Assembly (NCBI GenBank): GCA_002694745.1
Contig: NZMY01000006.1
Span: forward strand, 112,418 to 176,417
Length of the DNA: 64,000 bases
Direction: 5' to 3'
Source of the DNA: Croceicoccus sp.
GTDB lineage: Bacteria > Pseudomonadota > Alphaproteobacteria > Sphingomonadales > Sphingomonadaceae
The notes below the pieces were generated by a model. The model saw nothing but the letters and a program-made list of their open reading frames with translations, was not told where the DNA came from and did no database searches. Shown here piece after piece: positions 27,073 through 36,024 of the stretch. Made by a program: the position numbers and the translations under genes. Position 1 is the first letter of the stretch; each line of letters starts with the position of its first letter.

Positions 27073-28061
27073 GCGACGAATCACCCACTGGCCAACAAGC
27101 GGCGAGCGACAAGAAGCCTACCCGCATCCTGCTGGTCACCGGCCTGCTGGGCGCGGGCAAGACAACCGCCTTGCGCGCGCTGGAGGATCTGGGCTGGGAA
27201 CCGGTCGACAATTTCCCGGTCCGCCTGCTCCCCCGCCTCGTCTCCACCGCGCCCGGTCCGGGGCACGAGCGCAGCGGCGACGAAGGCGATCCGCTTGCCA
27301 TCGGTTTCGATTCGCGCACCCGCGGCTTCGATCCGCAGCGCGTCATTTCCGAAGTGACTGCACTCGGCAAAAAGGACGACATCACGATATCGACGCTGTT
27401 CCTCGATTGCGGATCCGAGGAGCTGGAGCGGCGTTATAACGAAACCCGGCGGCGGCATCCGCTGGCGGGCGACCGCACCGTGGCGGCGGGCATCGCCGCC
27501 GATCGCGAACTGATGGCCCCGCTGCGCCGCTGGGCGGATGTGGTGGTCAATACCACCGGCTATTCCACCAACGACCTTGGCCGCACGATTCGCGAATTGT
27601 TCGCACGCAGCGCGCCGCAAGGGATCACCATCACGGTGTCCAGCTTCGGCTTTGCGCGCGGCATGCCGCCGATGGCGGATCTGGTATTCGACATGCGCTT
27701 CCTCGACAATCCGCACTGGGTCGACGAATTGCGCCCGTTGACCGGCCGCGACGCGCCGGTCGCGGCGCATATCGCCGCCGACCCCGCCTGGCAGGAAAAT
27801 TTCGCCCGCATCCGCGATCTGGTGCTCTCGCTCGTCCCGCTCTACGAGGCGCAGGGAAAGACCTATCTGCATGTCGCGTTCGGCTGTACGGGCGGCAAGC
27901 ACCGGTCGGTTTTCAGCGCTGAAAGCATGGCGCAAGAGTTGCGCAAAACGGGACATAACCCCGGCGTGCTGCATCGCAATCTTGACACCGGTGCAAGTGA
28001 TCTGTTCGAAGGCGGAGCTTCGGCGCGGCACACGGATGTTAAGGACGATCCGAAGCCGTAG
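27069..28061 (+). CDS. rapZ: RNase adapter protein RapZ (YvcJ family)
   Basis: A 330-residue P-loop protein. In E. coli RapZ directs RNase E to the GlmZ small RNA and senses glucosamine-6-phosphate; in many bacteria it sits beside PTS genes as here. Walker A is GLLGAGKTT (25-33). The conserved C-terminal RNA-binding domain reads HVAFGCTGGKHRSVF near residues 274-288. It overlaps hprK by 4 bp. The target RNA in alphaproteobacteria is not known. Confidence 0.92.
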   Translation: MSDESPTGQQAASDKKPTRILLVTGLLGAGKTTALRALEDLGWEPVDNFPVRLLPRLVSTAPGPGHERSGDEGDPLAIGFDSRTRGFDPQRVISEVTALGKKDDITISTLFLDCGSEELERRYNETRRRHPLAGDRTVAAGIAADRELMAPLRRWADVVVNTTGYSTNDLGRTIRELFARSAPQGITITVSSFGFARGMPPMADLVFDMRFLDNPHWVDELRPLTGRDAPVAAHIAADPAWQENFARIRDLVLSLVPLYEAQGKTYLHVAFGCTGGKHRSVFSAESMAQELRKTGHNPGVLHRNLDTGASDLFEGGASARHTDVKDDPKP

Positions 28062-28148
28062 GACGAGTATTTTTAAACGCGTACGCCGGAAAGGCGACGT
28101 AAATCTGGGTGAGGCCATAGTGGGTTTTGGCTGTTTAGAAGGACTGAC

Positions 28149-28553
28149 ATGATTGGCCTCATCCTGGTGACCCATGGCGATCTGGCGAAGGAATTCTTCG
28201 CCGCCATGGAGCATGTCGTGGGCAAGCAGGACCGCATCGTGCCGGTCTGCATCGGCCCCAATGACGACATGGAAGCACGACGCAGCGAAATCGCCTCCGC
28301 CATCGAGGAGGTGAGCGACGGGTCGGGCGTGATCATCCTGACCGATCTGTTCGGCGGGACGCCGTCCAACCTCGCGATCTCGCTGCTGCGAACGGGCGAG
28401 GTCGAGGTGATCGCGGGGATCAACCTGCCCATGCTGATCCGTCTGGCCGGCGCCCGCGTCGACATGCCGGTCACGCAGGCGGTCGTCGCCGCGCGCGACG
28501 CGGGCCGCAACTATATCACCGTCGCCTCCGAATTCCTGGGCCAGGACGCATGA
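28149..28553 (+). CDS. PTS EIIA component of the mannose family (regulatory)
   Basis: A 134-residue EIIA-Man domain. The phosphorylated histidine is His9 (LILVTHGDL), and the family motif TDLFGGTPSN is at about 64-73. No EIIB, EIIC or EIID transport genes are nearby, so it is part of a phosphorelay used for regulation rather than sugar uptake. It is separated from rapZ by 87 bp and overlaps HPr by 4 bp (ATGA). Confidence 0.92.
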   Translation: MIGLILVTHGDLAKEFFAAMEHVVGKQDRIVPVCIGPNDDMEARRSEIASAIEEVSDGSGVIILTDLFGGTPSNLAISLLRTGEVEVIAGINLPMLIRLAGARVDMPVTQAVVAARDAGRNYITVASEFLGQDA

Positions 28554-28870
28554 GCGATCCCGGCGCCTTTTCCTCTGGGCAGGATGGGTCGCCGGACATG
28601 CTGCGCCGCAAGGTCACGATCGCCAATCGCCGCGGGCTGCATGCGCGCGCCAGCGCCAAGTTCGTGGGCGCGGTAGCAGGATTGCCCGAGGGAACGACGG
28701 TCCGTGTCGCCCGCGACGGGAACGAGGCTGCGGGCGGTTCCATCCTGGGCCTGATGATGCTGGGCGCCGCCAAGGGCGACGAGATCGAGATCCGCGCTTC
28801 CGGCCCCTCTGCGGAAGAAGCGCTGGACCTGCTCGTGACCCTGGTCGAAGATCGCTTCGGCGAAGAATGA
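28550..28870 (+). CDS. ptsH: phosphocarrier protein HPr
   Basis: A 106-residue HPr with the EI-phosphorylated histidine at His31 (NRRGLHARAS) and a regulatory serine at Ser64 (AGGSILGLMML) placed as Ser46 of classical HPr. Presence of that serine agrees with the upstream hprK. The first 16 residues are an unusual hydrophilic extension; the ATG of MLRRKV (28598) is an alternative start, but the overlap with EIIA supports 28550. EI is not in the window. Confidence 0.92.
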   Translation: MSDPGAFSSGQDGSPDMLRRKVTIANRRGLHARASAKFVGAVAGLPEGTTVRVARDGNEAAGGSILGLMMLGAAKGDEIEIRASGPSAEEALDLLVTLVEDRFGEE

Positions 28871-28910
28871 GGGCCATCGCGGGCCGCATCGGCCCGAACC
28901 CGGTTACGCC

Positions 28911-29705
28911 ATGAAAACCATCAGCGGCCTTTCGAATCCGACCGTCAAATATCTCCGCTCGCTGCGCGACAAGAAGCATCGGCGGCGCGAAGGCGTGTTT
29001 CTGGCTGAAGGGCTGCGGCTCTTGACCGATGCGCGCGAAAGCGGCCGCGTGCCGCAAATGCTCGCCATGGCTGAGGGGCGCGATCCCCACCCCCTGCTGG
29101 ACGCGCTGATCGCCGCGGTCGAGGATGCAGGCGGCGACGTGCTGGCCATGTCGGAAGCCGCGCTTTCGAAGATCACCGGCAAGGACAATCCGCAGGCAGT
29201 GTGCGGCGTGTTCCCCGAATTCGACACGTCGCTGGAGCGGCTTGATCGCAATGCCGCGCCGCTGTTTCTTGCCGCGCAGGCGCTGCGCGATCCGGGCAAT
29301 CTGGGGACCATGTTGCGGACCGCGGATGCCGTTGGCGCGGGCGGTCTGGTGCTGATCGACGATTGCGCCGATCCGTTTTCGGTCGAGGCGGTGCGCGCGA
29401 GCATGGGCGCGATCTTTACCGTGCCTCTCGCGATGGCGCGCTGGGAGGAATTCCTGCCATGGCTGCGCGGCGGGACGGGCCAGCTTGTCGCCGCATCATT
29501 GCGCGACGCGGTCGATTATCGCGGCGCGCCCTATGCCGCGCCCTGCTTCCTGCTGGTCGGCAACGAATCGCAGGGCCTGCCCGAGGATTACGAGATGGCC
29601 TGCGACCTGCGCGTCACCATTCCGATGCTGGGCCGCGCCGACAGCCTGAACGCGGCGGTGGCGGGCGCAGTCCTCGCTTACGAGGCGCTTGCGGCCCTCG
29701 CCTAG
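28911..29705 (+). CDS. SpoU/TrmH family RNA 2'-O-methyltransferase
   Basis: A 264-residue SPOUT methylase. An N-terminal substrate-binding domain (KKHRRREGVFLAEGLRLL) precedes the knotted catalytic domain with motifs DPGNLGTMLRTADAVGA, GNESQGLPE and IPMLGRADSLNAAVAGAVL. The target nucleotide (23S rRNA or tRNA) cannot be told from sequence. It follows ptsH on the same strand after 40 bp. A GC-rich hairpin (CGCGCCG...CGGCGCG, about 29720-29747) lies downstream. Confidence 0.9.
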   Translation: MKTISGLSNPTVKYLRSLRDKKHRRREGVFLAEGLRLLTDARESGRVPQMLAMAEGRDPHPLLDALIAAVEDAGGDVLAMSEAALSKITGKDNPQAVCGVFPEFDTSLERLDRNAAPLFLAAQALRDPGNLGTMLRTADAVGAGGLVLIDDCADPFSVEAVRASMGAIFTVPLAMARWEEFLPWLRGGTGQLVAASLRDAVDYRGAPYAAPCFLLVGNESQGLPEDYEMACDLRVTIPMLGRADSLNAAVAGAVLAYEALAALA

Positions 29706-29759
29706 CGGGAATCGGGATGAAACGCGCCGAAGGCTTTGCCCCCGGCGCGTCCCATTTCA

Positions 29760-30479
29760 TCAATCGCCTGCAACGAACGCCGTGACTTTCCATCCGTCGT
29801 CGCCGCGATTGGCAAGGATGCGATAGTCAGTGACGGGACGCAGGTGGTCGAGCGCCATGTAGCCGGTCGTCTTGCCGTCAAGCGTGCTGACCTGCACGAA
29901 TTCGGCGCCCTCTTCCGGCCCGTCGCCGGCCAGCTTGACCAGATCCCAGCCCAGCGACGCATCGCTCGCGGCGGCGGCATCGGCCTCGGCACGAACTGGC
30001 GCGTCATTGGCGGTGACCAGATAAGTCGACGTCGCATCCGCGCCATCGGGCAGGTTGGCGAAAACCCAGGGCATGGTGACCGAGGTCTCGTCCTGCGCGC
30101 TGCAGCCAAGCGCGATCGCATCGCTCATCTCGCTCCACAGCGCCGGATCGTCGGCAAGACGGGTCTTGAGCTCGTCGACACCCGCGCCGCCGCCGAAATC
30201 CAGCTTCACCGCCGGGTCGACAAGCGCGACGAGGCTGTCGACGTTCTGGAACGTGATCGCGCGGCGCAGCTGGCCGCGGAAACTGTCGAAACCGTAAAGC
30301 TCGCCGCAATCGTCCTTGGGGGCGAAGGGCCCCTTGGCCGATGCGACGGCCTGCGCCAGCGAGGGCGCTTCTTCGGCGGGTGCGACGGTTTCGGGAACCG
30401 GTGCCTCTTCGGCCGGGCTGTCACCGCAAGCCGCAAGAATGAGGGCGAGCGAGCAAAGGCTCGCAATCTGCAATTTCAT
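29760..30479 (-). CDS. putative lipoprotein with a C-terminal SH3-like region
   Basis: A 239-residue exported protein. The signal peptide ends in a lipobox LILAACGD, with acylated Cys18. An acidic Pro/Glu/Ala linker follows, then a region with two or three Cys, and a C-terminal part (GYMALDHLRPVTDYRILANRGDDGWKV) resembling a bacterial SH3 fold. I cannot name a family with confidence. It probably sits on an outer or inner membrane surface. It follows rmuC on the same strand, separated by 24 bp. Confidence 0.7.
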   Translation of the reverse strand: MKLQIASLCSLALILAACGDSPAEEAPVPETVAPAEEAPSLAQAVASAKGPFAPKDDCGELYGFDSFRGQLRRAITFQNVDSLVALVDPAVKLDFGGGAGVDELKTRLADDPALWSEMSDAIALGCSAQDETSVTMPWVFANLPDGADATSTYLVTANDAPVRAEADAAAASDASLGWDLVKLAGDGPEEGAEFVQVSTLDGKTTGYMALDHLRPVTDYRILANRGDDGWKVTAFVAGD

Positions 30480-30503
30480 GGGGGGATTGGTCCGTAAGTC
30501 GTT

Positions 30504-31937
30504 TCAGTCCATGTGCGGAGGCTGCGGCATTGCAGCATTCTCCGCCCGAGGCAAGACGGGCACATCGCTGTTCCCGTAACGCGGCGCGGTCTCGACCTGC
30601 GGCACTTCGTCGATCTCTCGCTTTCCGATCTCGATATGCTTGTCCTTCAACCGGCGTCCGGCGGACAACACGTTGCGCTCGAACGAACCGACGAACTTGT
30701 TGTAATTATTGACTGCCGTCTCCAATCCCGATCCGACGCGCTTCATGTGCTCGGCCGCGATAGCAAGCCTGTCGTAGAGCTCGCCGCCCATCCGGCCGAT
30801 CTCCTGCGCCTCCTTGGCAAGGCCGTCCTGCCGCCATACCTGTGCGACGGTCCGTGCAATAGCCACGAGGTTTGTCGGCGTCGCCAGCAGCACCCCCTTC
30901 GCAAATGCGAAGTCCCACAAAGTCGGATCCGCCTCGAGCGCGGCAGCGACGAAATGCTCGCCCGGAACGAACATCACCACATAATCGGGCGCTTCCTCGA
31001 ACTGGCTCTGATACGATTTTGCCGCCAGTTGCTGGACATGGGTGCGCATGGATGAAGCATGCTGGGCGAGCGCGGTCTCGCGCGCCTCGTCATTCTCGGC
31101 CTCGAACGCGGACTGATACGCGTTCAGCGACACCTTGGCGTCGATGACCAGCATCTTTTGCCCCGGAATGCGCACGATGGCATCGGGCCGCAGCCGCCCG
31201 TCCTCGGTGTCGATCGAATGTTCGAGATGGAAATCCGTATGCTCGGCCAGACCGCAATGTTCGAGCACGTTCTTCAATTGCTGCTCGCCCCACCGGCCCC
31301 GCGCCTTGGGCGCATTGCGCAGCGAATTGCCCAGCCTTGCCGCCTCGCGCCGGACGTCTTCCTGCCCCTTGCGCATGCCTTCGATCAGGCCCGACAGCTG
31401 GCCGAACGCATCGACGCGCTTCGCCTCCAGTTCCTCGACCTGCTTGCGATAGGTGTCGAGCCGCTCGCCCACCGGCGACAGCAAAGCGCGAATCTTCTCG
31501 GCATTGGCCTTTTCGCTTGCCTCGAACCGTTCGTTCGCACGTTCCAGGAAACGGGCCTGCGCGCCTTCCAGCGCCTTGTTGCCCAGCGCCTCGAACTCCT
31601 TGCCCAGCGCCTCGCGCGCCTCGGTCAGCAGCTTCTCGCGCTCGGCCAGATTATGCCGGTCGCGCTCGGCCTCGGCGATCCTGACGCGCAGCGCATCGGT
31701 TTCCAGCCGGACCGCCCTCAGGTCGCTTTCAAGCGAGGCCGCGCGCTCTGCCCGCTCGCTCATGGTCGCAAGATCGGCGATGGCGGCGCGAAACTTCTCG
31801 TCCAGTGCCTTCGCCTCGGCATCGCGCTCGGAATGTCGCGTCCGCCATTCGGCCACGGGCCGGGATCCCAAGAACCATCCAAGACCGGCCCCGACGGCCA
31901 GCGCAACGATCACGAGAACAAGGGCAAGCATATCCAT
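30504..31937 (-). CDS. rmuC: DNA recombination protein RmuC
   Basis: A 477-residue protein with one N-terminal membrane anchor (about 3-23). A long coiled coil follows (about 30-200), then a PD-(D/E)XK-like RmuC domain, visible in RPDAIVRIPGQKMLVIDAKVSLNAY. In E. coli RmuC limits inversion at short inverted repeats; its molecular activity is still poorly defined. It is upstream of the lipoprotein gene and divergent from the Cys-rich copper protein. Confidence 0.9.
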   Translation of the reverse strand: MDMLALVLVIVALAVGAGLGWFLGSRPVAEWRTRHSERDAEAKALDEKFRAAIADLATMSERAERAASLESDLRAVRLETDALRVRIAEAERDRHNLAEREKLLTEAREALGKEFEALGNKALEGAQARFLERANERFEASEKANAEKIRALLSPVGERLDTYRKQVEELEAKRVDAFGQLSGLIEGMRKGQEDVRREAARLGNSLRNAPKARGRWGEQQLKNVLEHCGLAEHTDFHLEHSIDTEDGRLRPDAIVRIPGQKMLVIDAKVSLNAYQSAFEAENDEARETALAQHASSMRTHVQQLAAKSYQSQFEEAPDYVVMFVPGEHFVAAALEADPTLWDFAFAKGVLLATPTNLVAIARTVAQVWRQDGLAKEAQEIGRMGGELYDRLAIAAEHMKRVGSGLETAVNNYNKFVGSFERNVLSAGRRLKDKHIEIGKREIDEVPQVETAPRYGNSDVPVLPRAENAAMPQPPHMD

Positions 31938-32040
31938 CGCCGGAACATAGGCGGAACGCAGCTAGGCGCGCAATATCGCCAGACTGTGATCCGGAACCTA
32001 TCCCCGACTTTACCGCTGATGGTGTGAAGGAGACGAAGCC

Positions 32041-32445
32041 ATGTCTATCCAGAAGATGATTTCCGAACATCCCGCCGTCGGCAGCGACTATAACGAAAGC
32101 CTGGGCCTTGCGGTCAGGCACGCGATGTATTGCGCCGCCATCTGCAACAGCTGCGCCGACGCGTGCAACGCCGAGGAGATGGACATGTCGCGCTGCATCC
32201 GCCTGTGCAGCGATTGCAGCGACATCTGCGAGGCGACCTATCGCGTGGCCAGCCGCCGCACGGACGAGAACCGCTCGGTCATTCGCGCGATGCTCGCGCT
32301 ATGCGTCAAGGCCTGCGAAACCTGCGCCGACGAATGCGAAAAGCACGACAACGCGCACTGCCGCCGCTGCGCCCAGATGTGCCGCGAATGCGCCCGCGAC
32401 TGCAAGGCCGCGATGGAAGAACTGCACGACGAAGCGGTCGCGTAA
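32041..32445 (+). CDS. four-helix-bundle copper-binding protein (DUF326/Csp-like)
   Basis: A 134-residue helical protein with 17 cysteines spaced mostly as CxxC and CxxxC (for example CAAICNSCADAC and CRRCAQMCRECARDC). This is the pattern of DUF326 and Csp copper-storage bundles, where Cys line the core and hold many Cu(I) ions. No signal peptide is seen, suggesting a cytosolic Csp3-like protein. GAAGGAGACG precedes the start. No copper ATPase or regulator is adjacent. Confidence 0.85.
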   Translation: MSIQKMISEHPAVGSDYNESLGLAVRHAMYCAAICNSCADACNAEEMDMSRCIRLCSDCSDICEATYRVASRRTDENRSVIRAMLALCVKACETCADECEKHDNAHCRRCAQMCRECARDCKAAMEELHDEAVA

Positions 32446-32606
32446 GTCCGGCCGACAGCCAGCTGAGGGCGTGCGGATTTCGGCTCAGGCCGGAGCGAAA
32501 ACCGGTGTGATCGAGAACCGGCGCGCAGCGACCTTTTCGGTCGTGAGCACCGGAAGCGCAGAGAACGCCGGTTTGCAGCCCGGCATGGGCCGAAAGCCGG
32601 GCGCCC

Positions 32607-33173
32607 TCACGCCGCCTTGCGCAGCTTCTCCAGCTTCTTCATCGCCATGTTCCGCTTCAGGCGCGACAGGTGATCGATGAAGACGATGCCGTTCAGATGG
32701 TCCATCTCGTGCTGGATGCACACGGCCATCAGACCGTCCATGTCCTCTTCATGGGTCGTCCCTTCCAGATCCTGCCAGCGAACGCGGCAGGTGGCGGGGC
32801 GGTCGACCTCGGCGAAGATGTCGGGAACGGACAGGCAGCCTTCCTGATAGGCCTTCACCTCTTCCGATGGATCGAGGATCTCCGGATTGATGAAGACCCG
32901 CGGTTCCTTCCTGGTCGGCTGATGCGTGTGTTCGTGCCCGCCATGGTTGCACACCTCGGGCTCGGCATCGGGATCGTCAGGCTGCAGATCGATGACCAGC
33001 ACGCGCAGCGGCACGCCCACCTGTATCGCGGCCAGCCCGATGCCGGGGGCGTCGTACATCGTTTCGAACATGTCATCGACCAGCTGCTTCAGCTCGTCGT
33101 CGAAGGTTTCGACCGGGTCCGACACGCGCTTCAGCAGCGGGTTCGGCACTTCAAGAATCTCGCGTATTGCCAT
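32607..33173 (-). CDS. def: peptide deformylase with a His-rich insertion
   Basis: A 188-residue Fe/Zn hydrolase removing the formyl group from new proteins. The three motifs are intact: GIGLAAIQVG, EGCLSVP (metal Cys) and QHEMDHLNG (two metal His). Between the first two motifs an insertion of about 20 residues includes CNHGGHEHTHQP, which most bacterial deformylases lack. ATG 33173 (MAIREILEVP) matches the family N-terminus; the longer frame overlaps the divergent VOC gene. fmt, the opposing enzyme, is about 1.1 kb away. Confidence 0.95.
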   Translation of the reverse strand: MAIREILEVPNPLLKRVSDPVETFDDELKQLVDDMFETMYDAPGIGLAAIQVGVPLRVLVIDLQPDDPDAEPEVCNHGGHEHTHQPTRKEPRVFINPEILDPSEEVKAYQEGCLSVPDIFAEVDRPATCRVRWQDLEGTTHEEDMDGLMAVCIQHEMDHLNGIVFIDHLSRLKRNMAMKKLEKLRKAA

Positions 33174-33272
33174 CGCATCGAAATAGTCGCTCGGGCGCGA
33201 TTCCGCAATATGGCGCGGCCATGACCGCCCTCCCCGCTTGGCCGCCACGGCGCGGCGGTCTAGACGGGCGCC

Positions 33273-33656
33273 ATGCTCGATGCCGTCCATCATGTCGCCC
33301 TGATCTGCCGCGACTATGCCCGCTCACGCGCGTTCTACGTCGATCTGCTGGGCCTTGAGGTGGTGCACGAGGTGTTCCGCGAGGAGCGCCAGTCGTGGAA
33401 GCTGGACCTGCGCATCGGTCAAGCACAAATCGAACTCTTCTCGTTTCCCGACCCCGCCGAACGCCCGTCCTATCCAGAGGCGACCGGCCTGCGGCACCTC
33501 GCCTTTTCGGTGCCGGCACTCGAACCCGTGATCGCGTGGCTGCAATCGGCTGGCGTCGATGTGGAAGCCATCAGGACCCACGAATACACCGGCCAGCGCT
33601 TCACCTTCTTTCAGGATCCCGACGGTCTGCCGCTCGAACTCTACGAAACCGGCTGA
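33273..33656 (+). CDS. VOC family protein, GloA2-like (glyoxalase/bleomycin-resistance fold)
   Basis: A 127-residue single VOC domain starting MLDAVHHVALICRDYARSRAFY, with paired beta-alpha-beta-beta-beta units. Likely metal ligands are His7, a Glu in IELFSF, His75 (LRHLAF) and the late Glu in PLELYE, the H/E/H/E pattern of glyoxalase I-like proteins such as YaeR/GloA2. The substrate is unknown. It lies between divergent def and convergent recR, 5 bp from the recR stop. Confidence 0.82.
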   Translation: MLDAVHHVALICRDYARSRAFYVDLLGLEVVHEVFREERQSWKLDLRIGQAQIELFSFPDPAERPSYPEATGLRHLAFSVPALEPVIAWLQSAGVDVEAIRTHEYTGQRFTFFQDPDGLPLELYETG

Positions 33657-33661
33657 GTCGA

Positions 33662-34273
33662 TCAGCCGACCGGACGGCGCGCCCTCAGGGCCTGCGCCAG
33701 CGTGCCTTCATCGAGATAATCGAGTTCGCCGCCGACCGGCAGTCCATGCGCCAGTTGGGTGATCCGCACTGCGCGGCCCTCAAGCCGCTCCGCGATGTAA
33801 TGCGCGGTCGTCTGCCCCTCCAGCGTGGCATTCATCGCCAGCACGACCTCGTCGATGCCGATGCCCTCGTCATCCTTGCCGTCGATCCGCGCCAGCAGCG
33901 AACCGATCGCCAGATCCTCCGGCCCCACGCCGTCCAGCGCCGACAATCTGCCGCCCAGCACGTGATAGCGCCCCGGAAACAGCTTCGACCGGTCGAGCGC
34001 CCACAGGTCCGACACTTCCTCGACCACGCAGAGCGAACGCGCATCGCGGCGCGGATCGCTACAGATGCCGCAGGGATTCTTCGTATCGACATTGCCGCAG
34101 ATGTCGCATTCGACCAGCAGGTCCTGCACCACCGCCAGCGCTTCCAGCAGGCGCGGCAGGTCGGATTCGCGCCGCTTTACCAGCCACAGCACGGCGCGCC
34201 GCGCGGAACGCGGCCCAAGGCCGGGAAGGCGCGCCAATGCGCCGGCGAGTGCTTCGATCTCTTGCGATGCCAT
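33662..34273 (-). CDS. recR: recombination protein RecR
   Basis: A 203-residue RecFOR-pathway mediator that helps load RecA on gapped DNA. The N-terminal helix-hairpin-helix ([14 protein letters not shown]) is followed by a four-Cys zinc site ([16 protein letters not shown]), then a Toprim domain ([14 protein letters not shown]) and the C-terminal Walker B-like region. Length and motif order match the family. Divergent from fmt with a 47-bp gap. The frequent partners dnaX and the YbaB/EbfC gene are absent. Confidence 0.95.
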   Translation of the reverse strand: MASQEIEALAGALARLPGLGPRSARRAVLWLVKRRESDLPRLLEALAVVQDLLVECDICGNVDTKNPCGICSDPRRDARSLCVVEEVSDLWALDRSKLFPGRYHVLGGRLSALDGVGPEDLAIGSLLARIDGKDDEGIGIDEVVLAMNATLEGQTTAHYIAERLEGRAVRITQLAHGLPVGGELDYLDEGTLAQALRARRPVG

Positions 34274-34320
34274 GGGTGGGCAGATAGGGACTGCGCCTCT
34301 TTCCTGAAAGTCCGAACCCG

Positions 34321-35226
34321 ATGCGCATCATTTTCATGGGAACGCCCGAATTCGCCGTGCCGGTGCTGGAAGCGGTGATCGCTGCCGGGCATCAGGTGAT
34401 CTGCGCCTATTCCCAGCCCCCGCGCCCGGCGGGCCGCGGCAAGAAGCTGCAGCCCTCGCCCGTGCATCTCGCGGCCGAGGCGCACGGGATCGAAGTGCGC
34501 ACCCCCGTCAGCCTGAAACCGCAGGAGGAGAAGGACGCCTTCGCCGCGCTGAATGCGGATGTCGCGGTCGTCGCAGCCTATGGCCTGCTGCTCCCCGTCG
34601 CCGTGCTTGAGGTGCCGAAACACGGCTGCCTCAACGTCCATGCCTCGATCCTGCCGCGCTGGCGCGGAGCCGCGCCGATCCAGCGCGCAATCCTTGCAGG
34701 CGACCCGACGACCGGCGTCACCATCATGCAGATGGAAAAGGGTCTCGACACCGGGCCGATGATCCTGACCCGCACCACCCGCATCGACGACAAGACCGCG
34801 GGCGAACTGACCGACGAATTGTCGGCACTGGGCGCGCAATTGATGGTCGAGGTGCTGGAAGACCTGCCCCGCCGCCGCGCCGAGCCGCAGCCCCCGTTCG
34901 GTGCGACCCATGCCGCCAAGATCGACAAGGCGGAAGCGCGGCTGGACTTCACCCACGGCGCAGCGCTTCTGGAACGGCAGGTCCGCGCTTTCGCCCCCCG
35001 CCCCGGCGCGTTCTTCGAGTATGAGGGCGAGCGCATCCGCGTGCTGGCCGCCGAAGTGATCGGGCGCGAAGGTGTCGCCGGCATGACGCTGGACGACGAT
35101 CTCACCATCGCCTGCGGCTTCAGCGCGCTGCGCCCCACCATCGTCCAGCGCGCCGGCAAGCCCGCGATGGAAACCGCCGCCATGCTGCGCGGAAAGCCGA
35201 TCCCCGCCGGTACCGAGATCCGGTGA
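34321..35226 (+). CDS. fmt: methionyl-tRNA formyltransferase
   Basis: A 301-residue enzyme formylating initiator Met-tRNA with 10-formyl-THF. The hydrolase motif [17 protein letters not shown] contains the catalytic Asn-x-His pair, followed by the formyl-THF site ([14 protein letters not shown]), and a C-terminal OB-like tRNA-binding domain follows. It starts [16 protein letters not shown], the canonical N-terminus. truA follows after 10 bp, forming an operon. Confidence 0.96.
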   Translation: MRIIFMGTPEFAVPVLEAVIAAGHQVICAYSQPPRPAGRGKKLQPSPVHLAAEAHGIEVRTPVSLKPQEEKDAFAALNADVAVVAAYGLLLPVAVLEVPKHGCLNVHASILPRWRGAAPIQRAILAGDPTTGVTIMQMEKGLDTGPMILTRTTRIDDKTAGELTDELSALGAQLMVEVLEDLPRRRAEPQPPFGATHAAKIDKAEARLDFTHGAALLERQVRAFAPRPGAFFEYEGERIRVLAAEVIGREGVAGMTLDDDLTIACGFSALRPTIVQRAGKPAMETAAMLRGKPIPAGTEIR

Positions 35227-35236
35227 CGCGCTGCCG

Positions 35237-35995
35237 ATGACACGTTTCGCGCTTACCCTGGAATATGACGGCACCGCCTTCTTCGGCTTGCAGCGCCAGG
35301 CCGACGGCCCCTCCGTCCAGCAATCGGTGGAGGAGGCCGCGCAGGCGATCACCGGCGAGGAAGTTAGGATGCATGCCGCGGGCCGCACCGATACCGGCGT
35401 CCACGCGGCGGCGATGCGCGCACATATCGACGTGGCCAAGGACATCGCCCCCTTCCGCCTGATGGAAGGCATCAATGCCAAGCTGCGCCCCGATCCGGTC
35501 GCGGTCACCGCCTGCGAAGCGGTGGACGAGGATTGGCATGCACGCTTTTCCTGCACCGGGCGGCGCTATCTCTACCGCATCGTCAACCGCCGCGCGCCGC
35601 TCGCCCTGCTGAAGAACCGCGCATGGCAGGTGCCGCAGGACCTCGACGCCGACGCCATGCACCGCGCGGCGCAGCATCTGGTGGGGCTGCACGATTTCAC
35701 CACTTTCCGCTCGGCGCACTGCCAGTCGGCCAGCCCGGTGAAGACGCTCGACCGGCTGGATGTCGAGGCGGTAGAGGGCGCATGGGGCCCGGAAATCGCG
35801 ATCCACGCCGCGGCGCGCAGCTTCCTGCACCATCAGGTCCGGTCGATGGTCGGCTGCCTCGCGCTGGTCGGCATGGGGCGATGGAGCGAGCAGGACATGG
35901 CCGATGCGCTGGCGGCGAAGGACCGCGCCGCACTGGGTTACAACGCCCCGCCGCAGGGCCTATATTTCATGGAAGCGATTTATAACGGCCATTGA
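35237..35995 (+). CDS. truA: tRNA pseudouridine(38-40) synthase TruA
   Basis: A 252-residue enzyme isomerising uridines 38-40 in tRNA anticodon arms. The catalytic aspartate is Asp52 in the signature GRTDTGVHA. The N-terminal [18 protein letters not shown] is typical. It is coupled to fmt. Both act on tRNA or its charged form, so the operon has a coherent theme. Confidence 0.96.
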   Translation: MTRFALTLEYDGTAFFGLQRQADGPSVQQSVEEAAQAITGEEVRMHAAGRTDTGVHAAAMRAHIDVAKDIAPFRLMEGINAKLRPDPVAVTACEAVDEDWHARFSCTGRRYLYRIVNRRAPLALLKNRAWQVPQDLDADAMHRAAQHLVGLHDFTTFRSAHCQSASPVKTLDRLDVEAVEGAWGPEIAIHAAARSFLHHQVRSMVGCLALVGMGRWSEQDMADALAAKDRAALGYNAPPQGLYFMEAIYNGH

Positions 35996-36024
35996 CGACG
36001 GCCAACGATCATGGAGAGCAAGCG

